Below are positions 21,301 through 32,525 of a stretch of DNA of 64,000 bases, piece by piece; the first letter of the stretch is position 1; each line of letters starts with the position of its first letter. The stretch is from Gamsiella multidivaricata (Eukaryota > Mortierellomycota > Mortierellomycetes > Mortierellales > Mortierellaceae), in NCBI RefSeq assembly GCF_025024155.1, contig NW_026251760.1, positions 213,956-277,955 on the forward strand. Reading direction: 5' to 3'. The notes under the pieces were generated by a model that saw nothing but the letters and a program-made list of their open reading frames with translations, did no database searches and was not told the DNA's origin. Made by a program: the position numbers and the translations under genes.

Positions 21301-23423
21301 TAGGCGTGCTGAGCAAGAGCTGTCCCGTGCCCGCATAAAAGATCTCGTTCACCACATTCGGGGTCTTGAACGACTTGGTGCTGTTGTTCTGCAGATCTCG
21401 GATCGTGATTGTCTGGTTCGCCTTCTCCAGCACTGCAAAGCGGTTGCGCGCAATAAAGATCGCCGAATTGCCTGAGCCACGCTTGCCGTCGCCCGTAGGC
21501 TCCCGAGCATCGCCCCCAATCTCCTTGGGAAGACTGTACAGCTCATACGTGCCTCCATCAGCCGTCGACGTGACCAACACCGCGCGTTCTGCCGGGTTGT
21601 ACGACAGCGCCCTCGGCTGCACAAATTGCGATCCTGTCCTGCGCACAGAGAGAACAGCCGTGTCCTGAGAGTTGGAATAGTCGTGCACGCGGAGGTACTT
21701 GTCCTTGATGTAGTACAGGCTGTTCTGGTGCACAGCATACGCTGGCCGCTCTCTCTCCAATTTGAACACAATCAGCCCATTGTCGTGACCTGGGCATAGC
21801 GTTTCAGCACAAGAACACACCAAGACAGTTAGGACCCAGTCACTCCATCCCACGTGCATGCGAATACCTATCATGCACAACAACATGCAGTCTGATCAGC
21901 GCCGATATACATACCGGCTGCAAACAAGTTAAGCTCAGGATGGGCCGTCAGCGCCCAGAATCGGTCGTGCTCGCGTCGGAAGGTCTGAACCGCTGTGCGC
22001 TTGGACATGTCCCACACCCGGATGCACTTGTCCTCGGCAACAGAAATAATGAGCTCCTGCCGGTGATGGAAGATCGCGCACGATACGTTGTTTGTATGGC
22101 CTCTGCAGGTGTCAACCTCCCAAGCCTTGGTTTCTACAGAGATTCAGGCCGATTAGCAGAGGCAAGAGCAAACGTCCGTATTAACATGTGCATGTGCATC
22201 ATCTCCTGTCGTTGCTGGAGAAAGAAGAAAGAAGGAAAGGGAGGAGCAGGAAAGCACCCTTGCACATCGCCATTAATTGCCATCAATTACCATTCATCCT
22301 CCACAGCTTGACTTGGCGATCGTCGCCGGCAGACACAATCAGCGGCAGGGTAGGGTGGAATGTCGCCCAGTTGACGCTGCGGTCGTGGCCCTCGAGAACG
22401 TACTTTACAATAGCATCCGTGCTTCCAAAGATGTCCGCCTGCTGTGAGGCACGATGCGCGCTCTCGTCGTACGCAACCGTCCCTGGCGCCGCGTTCTTCT
22501 TTCGCAGTCCTGTTAGAGTCGTGGCAACAAAGAGGCAGAGTAACAAACGACGTGTTAGAACGAGAATGGCAACAGCCGTTATAGCAGCAACTATTCCCAC
22601 ATAGTCATCCAGCGATATTGGCGCCTATTGTCAATAATCCCCCATCCTCTCTCCCCCCTCCCTTCCGCTTATCACCCTTTATCGCCTCCACATAACCGCT
22701 TGCAAGACTTGCCTGAGATGTCCCAGACACGCACGGTCTGGTCCAGCGACGCCGACACAATAAGATCCTCCTTGGGGTGGAACTGCGCGCTCATCACATA
22801 GTGGTTGTGTCCGGTCAGGATGGCGATGCAGTTGCGCGACTGCCAGTTCCAGATGCGGATCGTCTGGTCGTCTGAGCAACTCAGGATCCAGGGGTATTCG
22901 TGGTGGAAGTACACGGTGCGGACATAGTCCAGATGGCCCGTCAACGTAAACTGGCAGCGACGCGTCTTGTAGTTCCACACCTTGATCTTGTAGTCGTCTC
23001 CTGCCGATACAAACAGTGGCTGCGACGGATGGAACGCGATTCCTCGGACGGGACCTGACAAAACAAGCGGCACAAACAGAGGAGCGATCAGAAAGAGCAC
23101 CATGTCGGTCATCTGCACCCGGCCACCATCTCTAGCTTCCATGTGCTGCACATACCATCGTGTTCATCAAAGCGCTCCAAGAGGGTGCCCATCCTGTAGT
23201 CCCACAGCTGGATCGAGCCGTTGTGGAGGGCTGCAAGGATCCATGGTCGCTTTGGATGAAAGGCCACGCCCTTGACGCGATTGCTTTTGGACTCGAACTA
23301 TCATCGGAGTCGTTGTGTCCAGGATGTTAGTACAGGCATTGCCAAGTGATGGCATGGGTTCGTCTTGAAGCGACCCGCAGCGAAGAACCAGACAGCGAGC
23401 GATACCTTTGTGAGCATCTGCAT
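18327..23423 (-). CDS. COP1: Coatomer subunit alpha (alpha-COP), copy 1
   Basis: Scaffold subunit of the COPI coat that recycles cargo from Golgi to ER. Eleven exons on the minus strand: 23423-23406, 23297-23156, 23054-22713, 22509-22291, 22133-21915, 21789-21042, 20938-20343, 20158-19602, 19416-19042, 18973-18632 and 18503-18327; 3,735 nt, 1,244 residues, close to yeast and human alpha-COP. It starts [16 protein letters not shown]. Seven N-terminal WD40 repeats follow (for example [17 protein letters not shown]), then the second beta-propeller, the alpha-solenoid, an acidic linker and the COPI C-terminal domain ending in a Cys-rich [20 protein letters not shown]. Exon 3 ends at a GC donor (GCAAGT). 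The same gene recurs 31,503 bp to the right with apparently no change. Confidence 0.96.
19431..19538 (+). repeat. GAAGAAA/GGAA purine microsatellite in an alpha-COP intron
   Basis: About 105 nt of almost pure A/G built from GAAGAAA units, inside the intron between exons 8 and 9. The same length and pattern occurs in copy 2 at 50934-51041. Confidence 0.9.
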
Positions 23424-23771
23424 CGTGAAAAAGATGAACTAGCGGTGGACGTGGTAAAGATGGTTCGCACACTCACTCGCTGCAGTCTCAGTTCCTGGTT
23501 GCGAGGCCAATGAAAAGAAAGATGCAAGAGGGGATGAGTATTGAGGTTTGAAGGTATTCAGTCGATGAAAAATAAAGTGATGAGAAATGGAAGAAAGGAC
23601 AGGTTTTTCGCGCCCTAGACTTTTCTGTACACACTCTAAACGTTCACTCAAGCAAGCAATTGGCTGTGCGAGACGTAGATGGTTCTAAGAACGTGGTAAA
23701 ACACTTCTCTTTTATTACTTGCGCATCGTCTACTTGATATGAGCTAGGTCCCTCGGATAGAAAAAACATCT
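23424..23771. other. alpha-COP copy 1 promoter and uS14-1 3' flank
   Basis: No gene seen. This 5' flank shares nothing obvious with the flank of alpha-COP copy 2. Confidence 0.5.
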
Positions 23772-24391
23772 TTAGCGGGTCTATGAAGACAAAAAACATC
23801 GTTAGCCTTGGTGTACCACTTCAATTGCTGAAAATTCAACCAAGGAGGAAACATTACCTTGGTGAAACCGATGGCGGCAGAGTTCTCACGGAAGCACTGA
23901 CGGCAAATGTTGAGGCCGTACTTGCGGATCAAGCCAGCGGGGTGAGTGCAGACACGGCTATTAGGGATGAAGCATTGGTTGAGCGAGCGATTAATCCAAT
24001 TGATTCAAGGAACTAGGATAGTACTGAGTATCATATAGGCGAACGGTTTCCATAGAAGTCGTTTTGCTGGCTTCAGGTACTGGTAGCTGTGCCCAAAGGC
24101 TGCTTTACTAAGTCCTGGTCTTGCTACAAGCAACCTCCTTGTAGCAGATATGTGTTCTATGGTCGATAGGGCGATTTCACTCCGACTGCCTTGCCAAAGC
24201 CCGGCTCCATTGGGTTTGATCTGTCATTCGTGATGTAGTCCGATCGTGCTGTCTTATTGACGCAACCTTGCTTTCTAGTTTCTCTGTCTTTCGCCATTGC
24301 CTTCATGGAGCAAAGCTTCAACCGCTTACCACTCGCGGGAGCCCTTGCCATAGCCACGGGGGTGGGAGTTCCAGATGTTACTATGAGCCAT
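23772..24391 (-). CDS. RPS29: 40S ribosomal protein uS14 (Rps29), gene 1
   Basis: Small zinc-binding protein of the 40S ribosomal head. Three exons on the minus strand: 24391-24330, 23957-23858 and 23780-23772 (171 nt, 56 residues, the usual length). Exon 1 starts [20 protein letters not shown]; exon 2 gives [20 protein letters not shown]; the zinc ligands are the two CxxC pairs (CRVC and CRQC). The last exon is 9 nt and encodes only Thr-Arg and the stop, after FTK. Splice sites are GTAAGC/TAG and GTAATG/TAG. It differs from gene 2 only at silent-looking positions in the parts compared. It lies between alpha-COP copy 1 and the 3' end of TOP3, on the same strand. Confidence 0.93.
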
Positions 24392-24711
24392 GATGATCGA
24401 TCCGAAAAGTTGAAGCAAAAAAACATTCCTGTGATTCCAAGAACAAGTACCTCAAAAACGAGATTGTCACGTGCGGTAGGTCATTTTCAAAATTGACGCG
24501 ATTTTCTGTGGCCCAAGATTTAGACGCACTGGTCCGAGGGTTAACGACGACTTTAAGAACAGAAAACGCTACTCATCCATAATATTCTTACGAAGGACTG
24601 ACAAGATCAGATTGAAAGACATAGTCATAAAGTGTCGTTAAATAGAAATACAAGTTTTATTATCCATATATATGATGAGGTAATCAACCGTGATCGGGCC
24701 GAGAAGATTTT
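24392..24711. other. uS14-1 promoter and TOP3 3' flank
   Basis: About 320 bp without a gene between two minus-strand genes; it must hold the TOP3 terminator and the uS14-1 promoter. AATAAA-like signals for TOP3 are not clear. Confidence 0.4.
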
Positions 24712-27700
24712 CTAGATCGGACGCGCCTTCTTGCTCACCCGTACAGCCGCAATTCCGCTACGTGAAGTCGTAGCTTTCTTGGAAGTGCCCTTGGCCCTTG
24801 TCTTTGTAGAGGTACCGCGCTGTTTCTCGGCCGGTGCAGTGCACGCGTTTGCGAAATGGCCCATCTAGACAAGCATGACACATAATAATAATATTAGGAA
24901 AACGTCAGGTATAGCAAAAGGGCAACTGGATACTTTCATCGTAACAGCAGGACGTGCATATGTGCATCTGGTGCCATGCATTCACCTTTTGGCATTTGAA
25001 GCACGTTTTATCCGCTTGAAAAGAGGAACCGCCGTGCTGCTGTTGCTGCCCCGCTGCTTGGCCTGAGTTCAACTCGTCATCCCACTTAAAAAAATCGCAG
25101 CCTCTCTGCTTGCTGCAGCGCCAAAACACTCGCCCGTTGTTCTTCGATGACTTCAGCTCCATGGCTACCAGCCCGCAGAGACACCTGGGCTTTGTCTCTG
25201 GTGCATTTCCTGTCTGCAGATTTTGAATGAACGCCTCCATGACAGCCTGTAAAATCCACATGATAAGAGTGAGATAAACCCAGAGTGGACGACAGCATAA
25301 TGTTAGTTTACGCATTCAGGCCTTCAATCAAGTCTAACTAAGGCTACATAGCCCTGTAGCCATAAGTGTAAAAATATATATAAAAGCCTTACTTCGTTGG
25401 CACGCTGCGGAAATGTCTCAACTGGATGGTGTTGTTGATGATGATTTGTCGATCTATGGCTCAATACTCCCGCATCCTCTGCGAAGGCAAAGAATCCACA
25501 TTGTTGTTCGCGGGGCTTGCTGCATGTGAAAAACAGCCGTCCTTGGTTCTCGCCTTCTTTGACCACCCTCCTTTCAACAGCAGGAGGGCGACCATCACAA
25601 TGGCAGATGACCGCAGCAGCGGATCCTGTGGTTGATAGGCCCCTAGATAATTGATGTGTCTGAAGAAAGGCGGCGCTCGATCCTACATTGCCAGAACTGA
25701 AATTGTTGCTAGAGTTGGGACGGACGCTTCCATCCTGGGCCTGGCCATGCCCATCTCTGGGGTTCCTTGGCGCAGGCTGCCCAGCTGGTCTAGGAGGAGG
25801 GGTTGGTTCTCTGCGTCGTCCAAGGTATCGTTCCAAAGACTAAAAGACCATGCGCAATAAACTGTTAATTTCATCCGTTATTTTTTGACGGGGACAAATA
25901 AGTCGCTGTCTTCGTACCTCCAGCAGCACCCGCTGATCCCGGTTGACAATGTCAAAGACATTTCGGTACATGTCGATGCTCTCTCTGACGACCCCCTCTT
26001 TTGTCTTGTTTCCAGAGCAGATGAGCTTAAGATTGTTCTCGAGCTAATAGCGGGAAGAAAATAGATCAGGATGTGCTGACAACTCCCGCACTGTCAAAAA
26101 TGACTTGTCAAGATGCGTCCATTGACTTTACCTCACTTCTTAAAAAAGGCTTCGACAAACTCTTGTCCAGTCCAATATTATCATAACCTTCGACGAGAGC
26201 GATCCCAAGAGTAGATGGCGTAAAAACATATTCTCTGTCGCTCTTACTCCGCACAACGTACTCCCGCTTCGTAATTGTCTTGATGTGCTCCGCAATGGTA
26301 GCATCCGTGCCTTCAGTCGGTGCAGAAAAACACAGAGGGGAGGTTAGAACCTGAGTCAATACCGAGTACGGTTCATTTGCTGGAATACATACCAATGCCG
26401 TTCTTATCCATCAACGCGATGAGCTGACTCTCCGTCAGCAGTGTAGGCGGACTGGTTGCACCGGATTTCATTGAAAATTCTTTAGGTATAAACTCTTCGC
26501 CTTCAACAAAGTTTGGAAGCACGTTTCCAGTCCACTTGTCGTAGGGATAAACATCCAAATAATTCCGTTCTTTGATGATCAGCCCTGTCGTCTTAAAGGT
26601 CTCCGTGTGAATCCTGACTTCAATGTCCGTCTGGTCGCCTGCTGCATCTTCAGCGCAGCAGGCCAGAAATCGACGAGCTATGAACTCGTACACCCGCTTC
26701 TCATTACCGTCCAGGCTCTCCGTATGCATAACCGGGTGAATAGGTGGATGAGCTTGATCATTATTCTTGCCCTTCCTGGGGTTACGATAGCCACCTTCGG
26801 TCAGTCGTTGGGCGAATCGACCCCACTGAGTATTGTGCGTCTGTTTCTCTATCAGCCCCATCAAGTCGTAATTCAAGTCAAACTGGTCCGTTTCCGTCCT
26901 TGGATATGAGATCCATCCCTTTGTATAGAGACTTTCTGCTGCCTATGTGTTTCCAGCGATTTATAAATACAACGGTACTAAATATCGTCAGCAAAAAACA
27001 TGACAATGATCGTTCCTTAGAAAGCAAACGACCAAGGCACTTACGGTCATGACCTCATCGGACGGAATTGAGAGAAATTTGGATCCATTTTTCTGAAGTT
27101 CAACGGTAGTGAGCGGCAAGGGCCTGCTATAAGAATAGTTATGTGTCCCATTAATCGGTGTCAGTAGCACAGCATCACGACGGCCATCAATCAATACTAC
27201 CATATACAAATTTAGCTTACTATTTCTTAGTAGGAAGGGACTTGACTTTTGTCACAAGCGCATTGCGACTGAGATTCTCGAGACAAGCCTCATAGATAAT
27301 CATGCATGCCAGCTGGTCAAACAGATGTCCGCGTTGCCATGTAAAAGTTGCATCGACGCCGTCCTTGCTGTGCTTGACCTCCAGTTTCCAAAAGGTTTCG
27401 GGTATAAAATTCTCCACTCGTCGGTACTGGTCCACCACAAAGCCCAGAGTCGGAAACTGGCATGGACCTACGTTTAAATGAAATCCGTTCACGCAGACAT
27501 TGTTAACTCATTGATAGTACGCACTGCTGACGTTTAGTACCGCAGCTTGTCTGATCAGAGCACATGCAGCCGACCGAGTTCGCACATACCATAGCTAATC
27601 ACGCCCTCTGCCAACTCAGGGAAGCGGCCCTGGAGGGTAAGGGTTTGAAAGCGTGTGAAAGATGCGCCGATCCTAAGGTCCAGTTCTATCCGTGCATCAA

Positions 27701-28486
27701 CGGCGTCGGCCTGGCGCATATCTAAATGAACAGGGTTTTGCATGGCTCTATGCACCTCACTAGAAGAGTTTGCTGGCGGCAGCAGCAGTGGTGTCAGCAA
27801 AAGATGAGCTGAGGTATACAGCCTTTAGCTGTCATATGAAAGACACGATCCGACTTACGCTGGAGTAACGGAGCTAAAGCGTGCTCGGCATATCTTCAAC
27901 CGGCGATTCTCGCGTTGGCATACGTTGGCGATCTCTGCTCCGATGTTCTCCCCTTCTCGATCACAATCCGTCCAAATCATAACCTGGTCTGCCAACCGCG
28001 ATTCCATTGCAAGGTTTCTTTCCACTGAAATCAAATCCTGCGTGATGAAAGGGCCAAGAAAGATGAGAGTGTTAGAAGGGCATGATTCCAGTATGATCCC
28101 AGCATCCAATTCCAAGATAAGGTACATATACCTTAGACGTCGCCTTTTCTACTTGGAGCTCAAAAAGCTGGACAGGAGCGCAGCTGCCCCATTTTCTATA
28201 TTGTGTAGGAAAGTCCGTGCTCATCAAGTGTCCACGCACCGCGGTCATGACTACGTGAGTCATCGTGTTGTTCGGTAGCCTATACGAAAACTCAAAGTTG
28301 CGCGTGTATTGATCGTTCGTTGGCCGCTGTAGAAGATACTGTTATTATACGTTCATGATTTGGAAAATAAAAAAAAAAGATACTGCCAATAAATTGTCAA
28401 CATACCGTAGTGTATTGCCCATTGGACAGAATCGCTGCAAGGGACTTTGACATTGCTGGCTTCTCAGCAACGCAGAGAATCCTCAT
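24712..28486 (-). CDS. TOP3: DNA topoisomerase III (type IA) with GRF and CCHC zinc fingers
   Basis: Type IA topoisomerase that works with a RecQ helicase to dissolve recombination intermediates. Twelve exons on the minus strand: 28486-28406, 28326-28132, 28037-27859, 27759-27590, 27467-27221, 27126-27045, 26942-26393, 26310-26132, 26043-25918, 25839-25393, 25246-24986 and 24864-24712; 2,670 nt, 889 residues. The TOPRIM domain opens MRILCVAEKPAMSKSLAAIL and carries the metal motif WTDCDREGENIG. The catalytic tyrosine is in GWISYPRTETDQFD. The C-terminus has two GRF-type zinc fingers (from CHCDGRPPA and from CLCGLVAMEL), a CCHC knuckle (CFKCQKMGHFANAC) and a basic tail. The ATG at 28486 is the only one in its frame after an upstream stop. 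The layout matches animal TOP3A more than budding-yeast Top3. Confidence 0.95.
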
Positions 28487-29042
28487 GGTGGCATTCAGTA
28501 ATGCTCTGTATGAGTTGCAAAGTGTAACGATTGGTGGCGCAAAGAAGCAAAAACGGTTGGCTCGGCGAATTCAGATGGATGTCGACACTGGCTTTGTCCA
28601 GGTGTATCCACTTGTAGCTGTGGCCGTAGTTAGCAAGACTAATGAAGCCTCAGTATGCTTCGGTGTACAAGGTTGCCACGCAGCGTCTCGCTTTTCCGTT
28701 GCAGGGTTGGTCGAAGTATCGAAGTATGGCGGTTTAGTTGAAGAAACAAACAAGGTCGCGAAATAAATTTTAATATATAATTGAACACCAAACCTCTTCT
28801 AACTGAAGTTCAAGTCAATTCAATGGGCCCTGAGGTACCTCCATAAAGTCAAAGGCCGAGCCCTAATCGATAGCACCAAGCAACCCCAAAATAGCTCCAT
28901 ATAGCAAACATGTTCATTGAACATTTATTCATCAACAAGTCTTGTGCTACAACAGGAAACAAGGACATGCTAGAAAATCGAATCTTTTATTCCAGCGAAC
29001 GCGCGAACACGGTTGCCGTAGTTTCTAAAAACGATGTAGCAT
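28487..29042. other. Intergenic, TOP3 5' end to uS14-2 3' end
   Basis: No gene is supported. The open frames opposite the TOP3 start are shadows without any family signature. Confidence 0.45.
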
Positions 29043-29771
29043 TTAGCGGGTCTAGACCGAGTAGGGAAGATAATCACAAAATTAGCTCATGACATACGAA
29101 GGCAACCGAAGTCGACAACTTCAAATAACAACTGCATTGCAGCCAGTAGACGAACCTTGGTGAAACCGATGGCGGCAGAGTTCTCACGGAAGCACTGACG
29201 GCAGATGTTGAGGCCGTACTTGCGGATCAAACCAGCGGGGTGAGTGCAGACACGGCTAAAATAAAAACAGTGAAGAAAATAGCGTCAGGAGCTAGCGATA
29301 AATAAAGGATAGTGCTTATCCAGGAACAGTCGTCTGTCGACATTGATGATACAGAAAAGCCGAGTCGCTTGTTGGGTGCTGAGGCGTCACACTTCATCAC
29401 AGATGTTATGGCAGCGACTAGAGAATCGAAGAATCGATCCTACATAGGTCCGCCATCCAGCTCAAAGCCATCCTGAACATAAACGCTCGCAAATCGTTCG
29501 CCACCAATTGACCATAGATCCCACATGCAATTGGCATGCGTCCGCTGAGAAGCGATGTTGAACATGGCCGAATCGAATTGACTGGCATTGTAGCAGGATT
29601 CCAATGAGCCGCATGGATGATGATCGATTCCATGAATAGAAAAAAAAGTCTCTCTCCTGTATCCTGCGAGGTCTATATAGTGCAGTGGTGCAATGGTGTA
29701 ATTGCTTACCACTCGCGGGAGCCCTTGCCGTAACCGCGGGGGTGGGAGTTCCAGATGTTGCTGTGAGCCAT
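29043..29771 (-). CDS. RPS29: 40S ribosomal protein uS14 (Rps29), gene 2
   Basis: Second uS14 gene with the same three-exon layout as gene 1: 29771-29710, 29255-29156 and 29051-29043 (171 nt, 56 residues). Both genes have exons of 62, 100 and 9 nt with introns at the same codons, so they are paralogues. Protein landmarks are identical ([18 protein letters not shown] then Thr-Arg). The second intron starts GTTCGT, an unusual donor; reading through instead would add an unrelated tail, so splicing is the better model. The first intron is about 450 nt. It is divergent from NOP2 with 316 bp between start codons. Confidence 0.92.
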
Positions 29772-30087
29772 TTTGTGAATTCGAAGTTTGGATTCAAAAG
29801 CGAAAAGAAGGATCTTCTGTGGGTTGGGTGCCACCTGCAAGTAATAGCCAAATGGAAAAAATTATCCGGTCTCCTGATTGGTTGGCATGGGTCAACGTAA
29901 GCCACAGAGTCGGATTGTGTACGTGAAGTTCGTGTACTGAAGCAAGCGTCGTGACCGTGGATCGACTGTAAAAGAAACAAACAAAGCAAAAAAAAAAAAG
30001 AAGCGAACCTACTTGAACCTGTAAAAGTCACCTTCAGAGTTCCGTCGTCCACACCCACTACCACCTTCTTCGCCCTTTCATTCCCAA
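29772..30087. promoter_or_regulatory. Shared divergent promoter of uS14-2 and NOP2
   Basis: 316 bp between two divergent start codons. Both products serve ribosome production (a 40S protein and a 25S/28S rRNA methyltransferase), so joint control is plausible but inferred. A poly-A run (29989-29999) lies within it. Confidence 0.5.
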
Positions 30088-32525
30088 ATGGCTGGACGTC
30101 CTACTACTAAGAGTGCCTCTTCTAAGGCATCTTCAGCAGCATCCCCAAAGAGCAATAAGCGTAAAGTGAATGCCTCCAATAGCGCCACTTCCAAGAAGAC
30201 CAAGGTCGCTTCTGGCGCCGGCAAGACCTCTGTAAACGCCAAAAATGTTAAACCCATGAACAAAGGCTCCATTAAGGCAGCCACCGAAGACAGCGAGGAC
30301 GATGATGAATCCTGGGCCTATGGAGCCGTCAGCGAGAGCGAGAGCGAAGCCGATGAATTGGTACGTTTTGTTAAGATTCATACACAGCTATGCCGTCCCT
30401 TTTTTTTTTTTTTTTTTCACCCCCAGGCATACTCCTTAGCCATGCGATTTGCTTTATCTCATTGATGTGTTCCTTGTTAATAATCTTATTAGCATGATGA
30501 CGAGTTCGTATCCGCTGAGGAGGGTTCAGACGTTGAGGTCGGAGCACTGGATGATGACTTCTTGGGTGATGAATTTGCAGCCTCGGATGACGAAGCCAAG
30601 GGCCCAGGTACGGCAATCTTTGGATCTGATGAAGAGGGTGAGCAGGACGGGGAGGTTGAAGAAGACGAGGAGGACATTTTCGCCAGTGACAGCGAAGACT
30701 CGGATAACGACGATATGGAGACAAAGTCCAAGAAGCTGGATGCGGCTAAGAAGGCTGAGGCCGAGGCTGCTGAGGCGGAATTGCAGACTAACATTATGCT
30801 TGAGAGCGACAAGTATGTGCTACCCGGGGACGATCATGAGATCCTTCAGAGCACCGACTTGCAGGTCGTTCAAGCCCGCATTCAGGAAATTATAAGGGTG
30901 CTGAATAATTTCAGAGAGATGAGGGAAGGAAACAGGTACAGATTGGCATATGCCTTAATTGCATTCAGCGACCCACTAACTCGTTTGCGGATGAGTTCAG
31001 GTCTTGAAAGAGCGTGATATTGACGCATCTTTCTCTTTTATCGATCGGTCGTTTCGCTGCCGAACTAGATCCCGTAACGATTATATCTCCCAGTTGCTCA
31101 AGGATCTTTGCCTCTACTACGGATATAACGAATATCTGATGGAGAAATTGTTCTATATCTTTCCTGTTTCGGAGGCGATCGAATTCTTTGAGGCTAACGA
31201 GGTGCCCAGGCCTGTCACTATCCGCACCAACACTTTGAAGACTCGTCGTCGCGAGCTCGCTCAGTCTCTGATTAATCGCGGAGTGAACCTCGACCCTATC
31301 GGCAAGTGGAGCAAAGTCGGCCTTCAAGTCTTTGACTCTCCCGTACCCATCGGAGCGACTCCTGAGTACTTGGCAGGACACTACATGCTGCAGGCGGCAT
31401 CTTCATTTTTACCCGTTATGGCGCTTGCTCCTCAGGAACATGAGCGGATTCTGGATATGGCCTCTGCACCAGGAGGAAAGAGTACCTACATTGGTAAGTT
31501 GCATATCGCCTTACGACCAAGACGTACCTTGAAGTATTCCTTAGATAGTAGCATGATACCAACACAACAATTTTCTTTCATTCATCTCTATGGCATTATA
31601 GCTGCACTGCTCAAGAATACAGGAATGGTGTTTGCAAACGATGCAAATAAGGACCGTACGAAGTCTTTGGTGGCTAACATTCACCGTCTGGGAGTCAAGA
31701 ACGCTGTTGTCTGCAATTACGATGGTCGCGAATTCCCTGGTGTGATTGGAGGGTTCGACCGTGTGTTACTCGATGCCCCTTGCTCAGGAACAGGAGTCAT
31801 CTCAAAGGATGCGTCCGTTAAGACCAACAAATCAGAACAGGATTTCCAGATGCTTTCACAACTTCAAAAGCAGCTGGTGCTGAGCGCTATCGACTCCGTT
31901 GATGCAGGAAGCAAAACTGGCGGATACATTGTGTACTCGACTTGTTCGGTTACCGTTGATGAGAATGAGGATGTGGTCAACTACGCCCTCCGAAAGCGTC
32001 CCAATGTGAAGCTGGTGTCGACTGGACTGGACTTCGGCAAGGAAGGATTTACGCGTTACAGGGAGAAGGCCTTTCATCCCTCCCTCAGCTTGACCAGGCG
32101 CTATTACCCACACATGCACAACATGGATGGTTTTTACGTCGCAAAGTTCAAGAAGATAAGCAACAAGATTCCCAAGAAGAACGAGGACAATGCCGACCCA
32201 GATGAAGAGGAGGAGTTCACGCCTATCACCGAAGACTCTGGAAAGCGCTCGCGTGGTGGAAAGAAGAAGGATGAGTCGAAGTCGACGACTGAGGAGCCCG
32301 TGAAGATCACATTCAACGCCCAGGAAGATGAAGAGCTCATTAGAGGTAAAAACAAGGAAGACGTCGCCTAATACTGCAGTTTGTTAAAGTTGGTGCTGCT
32401 GATTATTGACCTTTTTGCCTTCATGTTATTACTTTATCATCTTAGCATCCCAAGCAAAGCTGCTGCAAGCACAAAAGGGCATCAAGCTGCGCCCGAAGGC
32501 CTCGTCAAAAGGACAGAAACTGTGA
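30088..32525 (+). CDS. NOP2: 25S/28S rRNA m5C methyltransferase NOP2 (NSUN1)
   Basis: Nucleolar S-adenosylmethionine-dependent enzyme that methylates large-subunit rRNA and is needed for 60S assembly. Exons are 30088-30360, 30493-30935, 31069-31493, 31602-32345 and 32446-32525 (1,965 nt, 654 residues). The basic N-terminus is followed by a long acidic region (about residues 70-140). The RsmB-type domain contains VPRPVTIRTNTLKTRR, the SAM site DMASAPGGKSTYI, DAPCSGTGVISKD and the catalytic TCS in YIVYSTCSVTVDENE; CSGTG is the second conserved cysteine motif. The C-terminal tail is basic and charged. Skipping the last intron would give a stop at 32371; the spliced end is preferred because the final exon continues the basic tail in frame. 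Confidence 0.95.

Larger units (their letters stand above)
18224..23423 (-). repeat. Left copy of a 5.2 kb direct duplication (alpha-COP gene)
   Basis: Matches 49727-54926 at a constant offset of 31,503. From about 18258 to 23423 I see no difference, even in introns. At 18224-18257 a few substitutions appear and homology fades. At the other end the match stops with the ATG: the next two upstream bases already differ, and the 5' flanks are unrelated. Confidence 0.93.

Noticed and set aside
18202..22311. Many long open frames on the strand opposite alpha-COP
   Set aside because: They mirror the GC-rich third positions of the real exons, occur again unchanged in copy 2 and carry no family signature.
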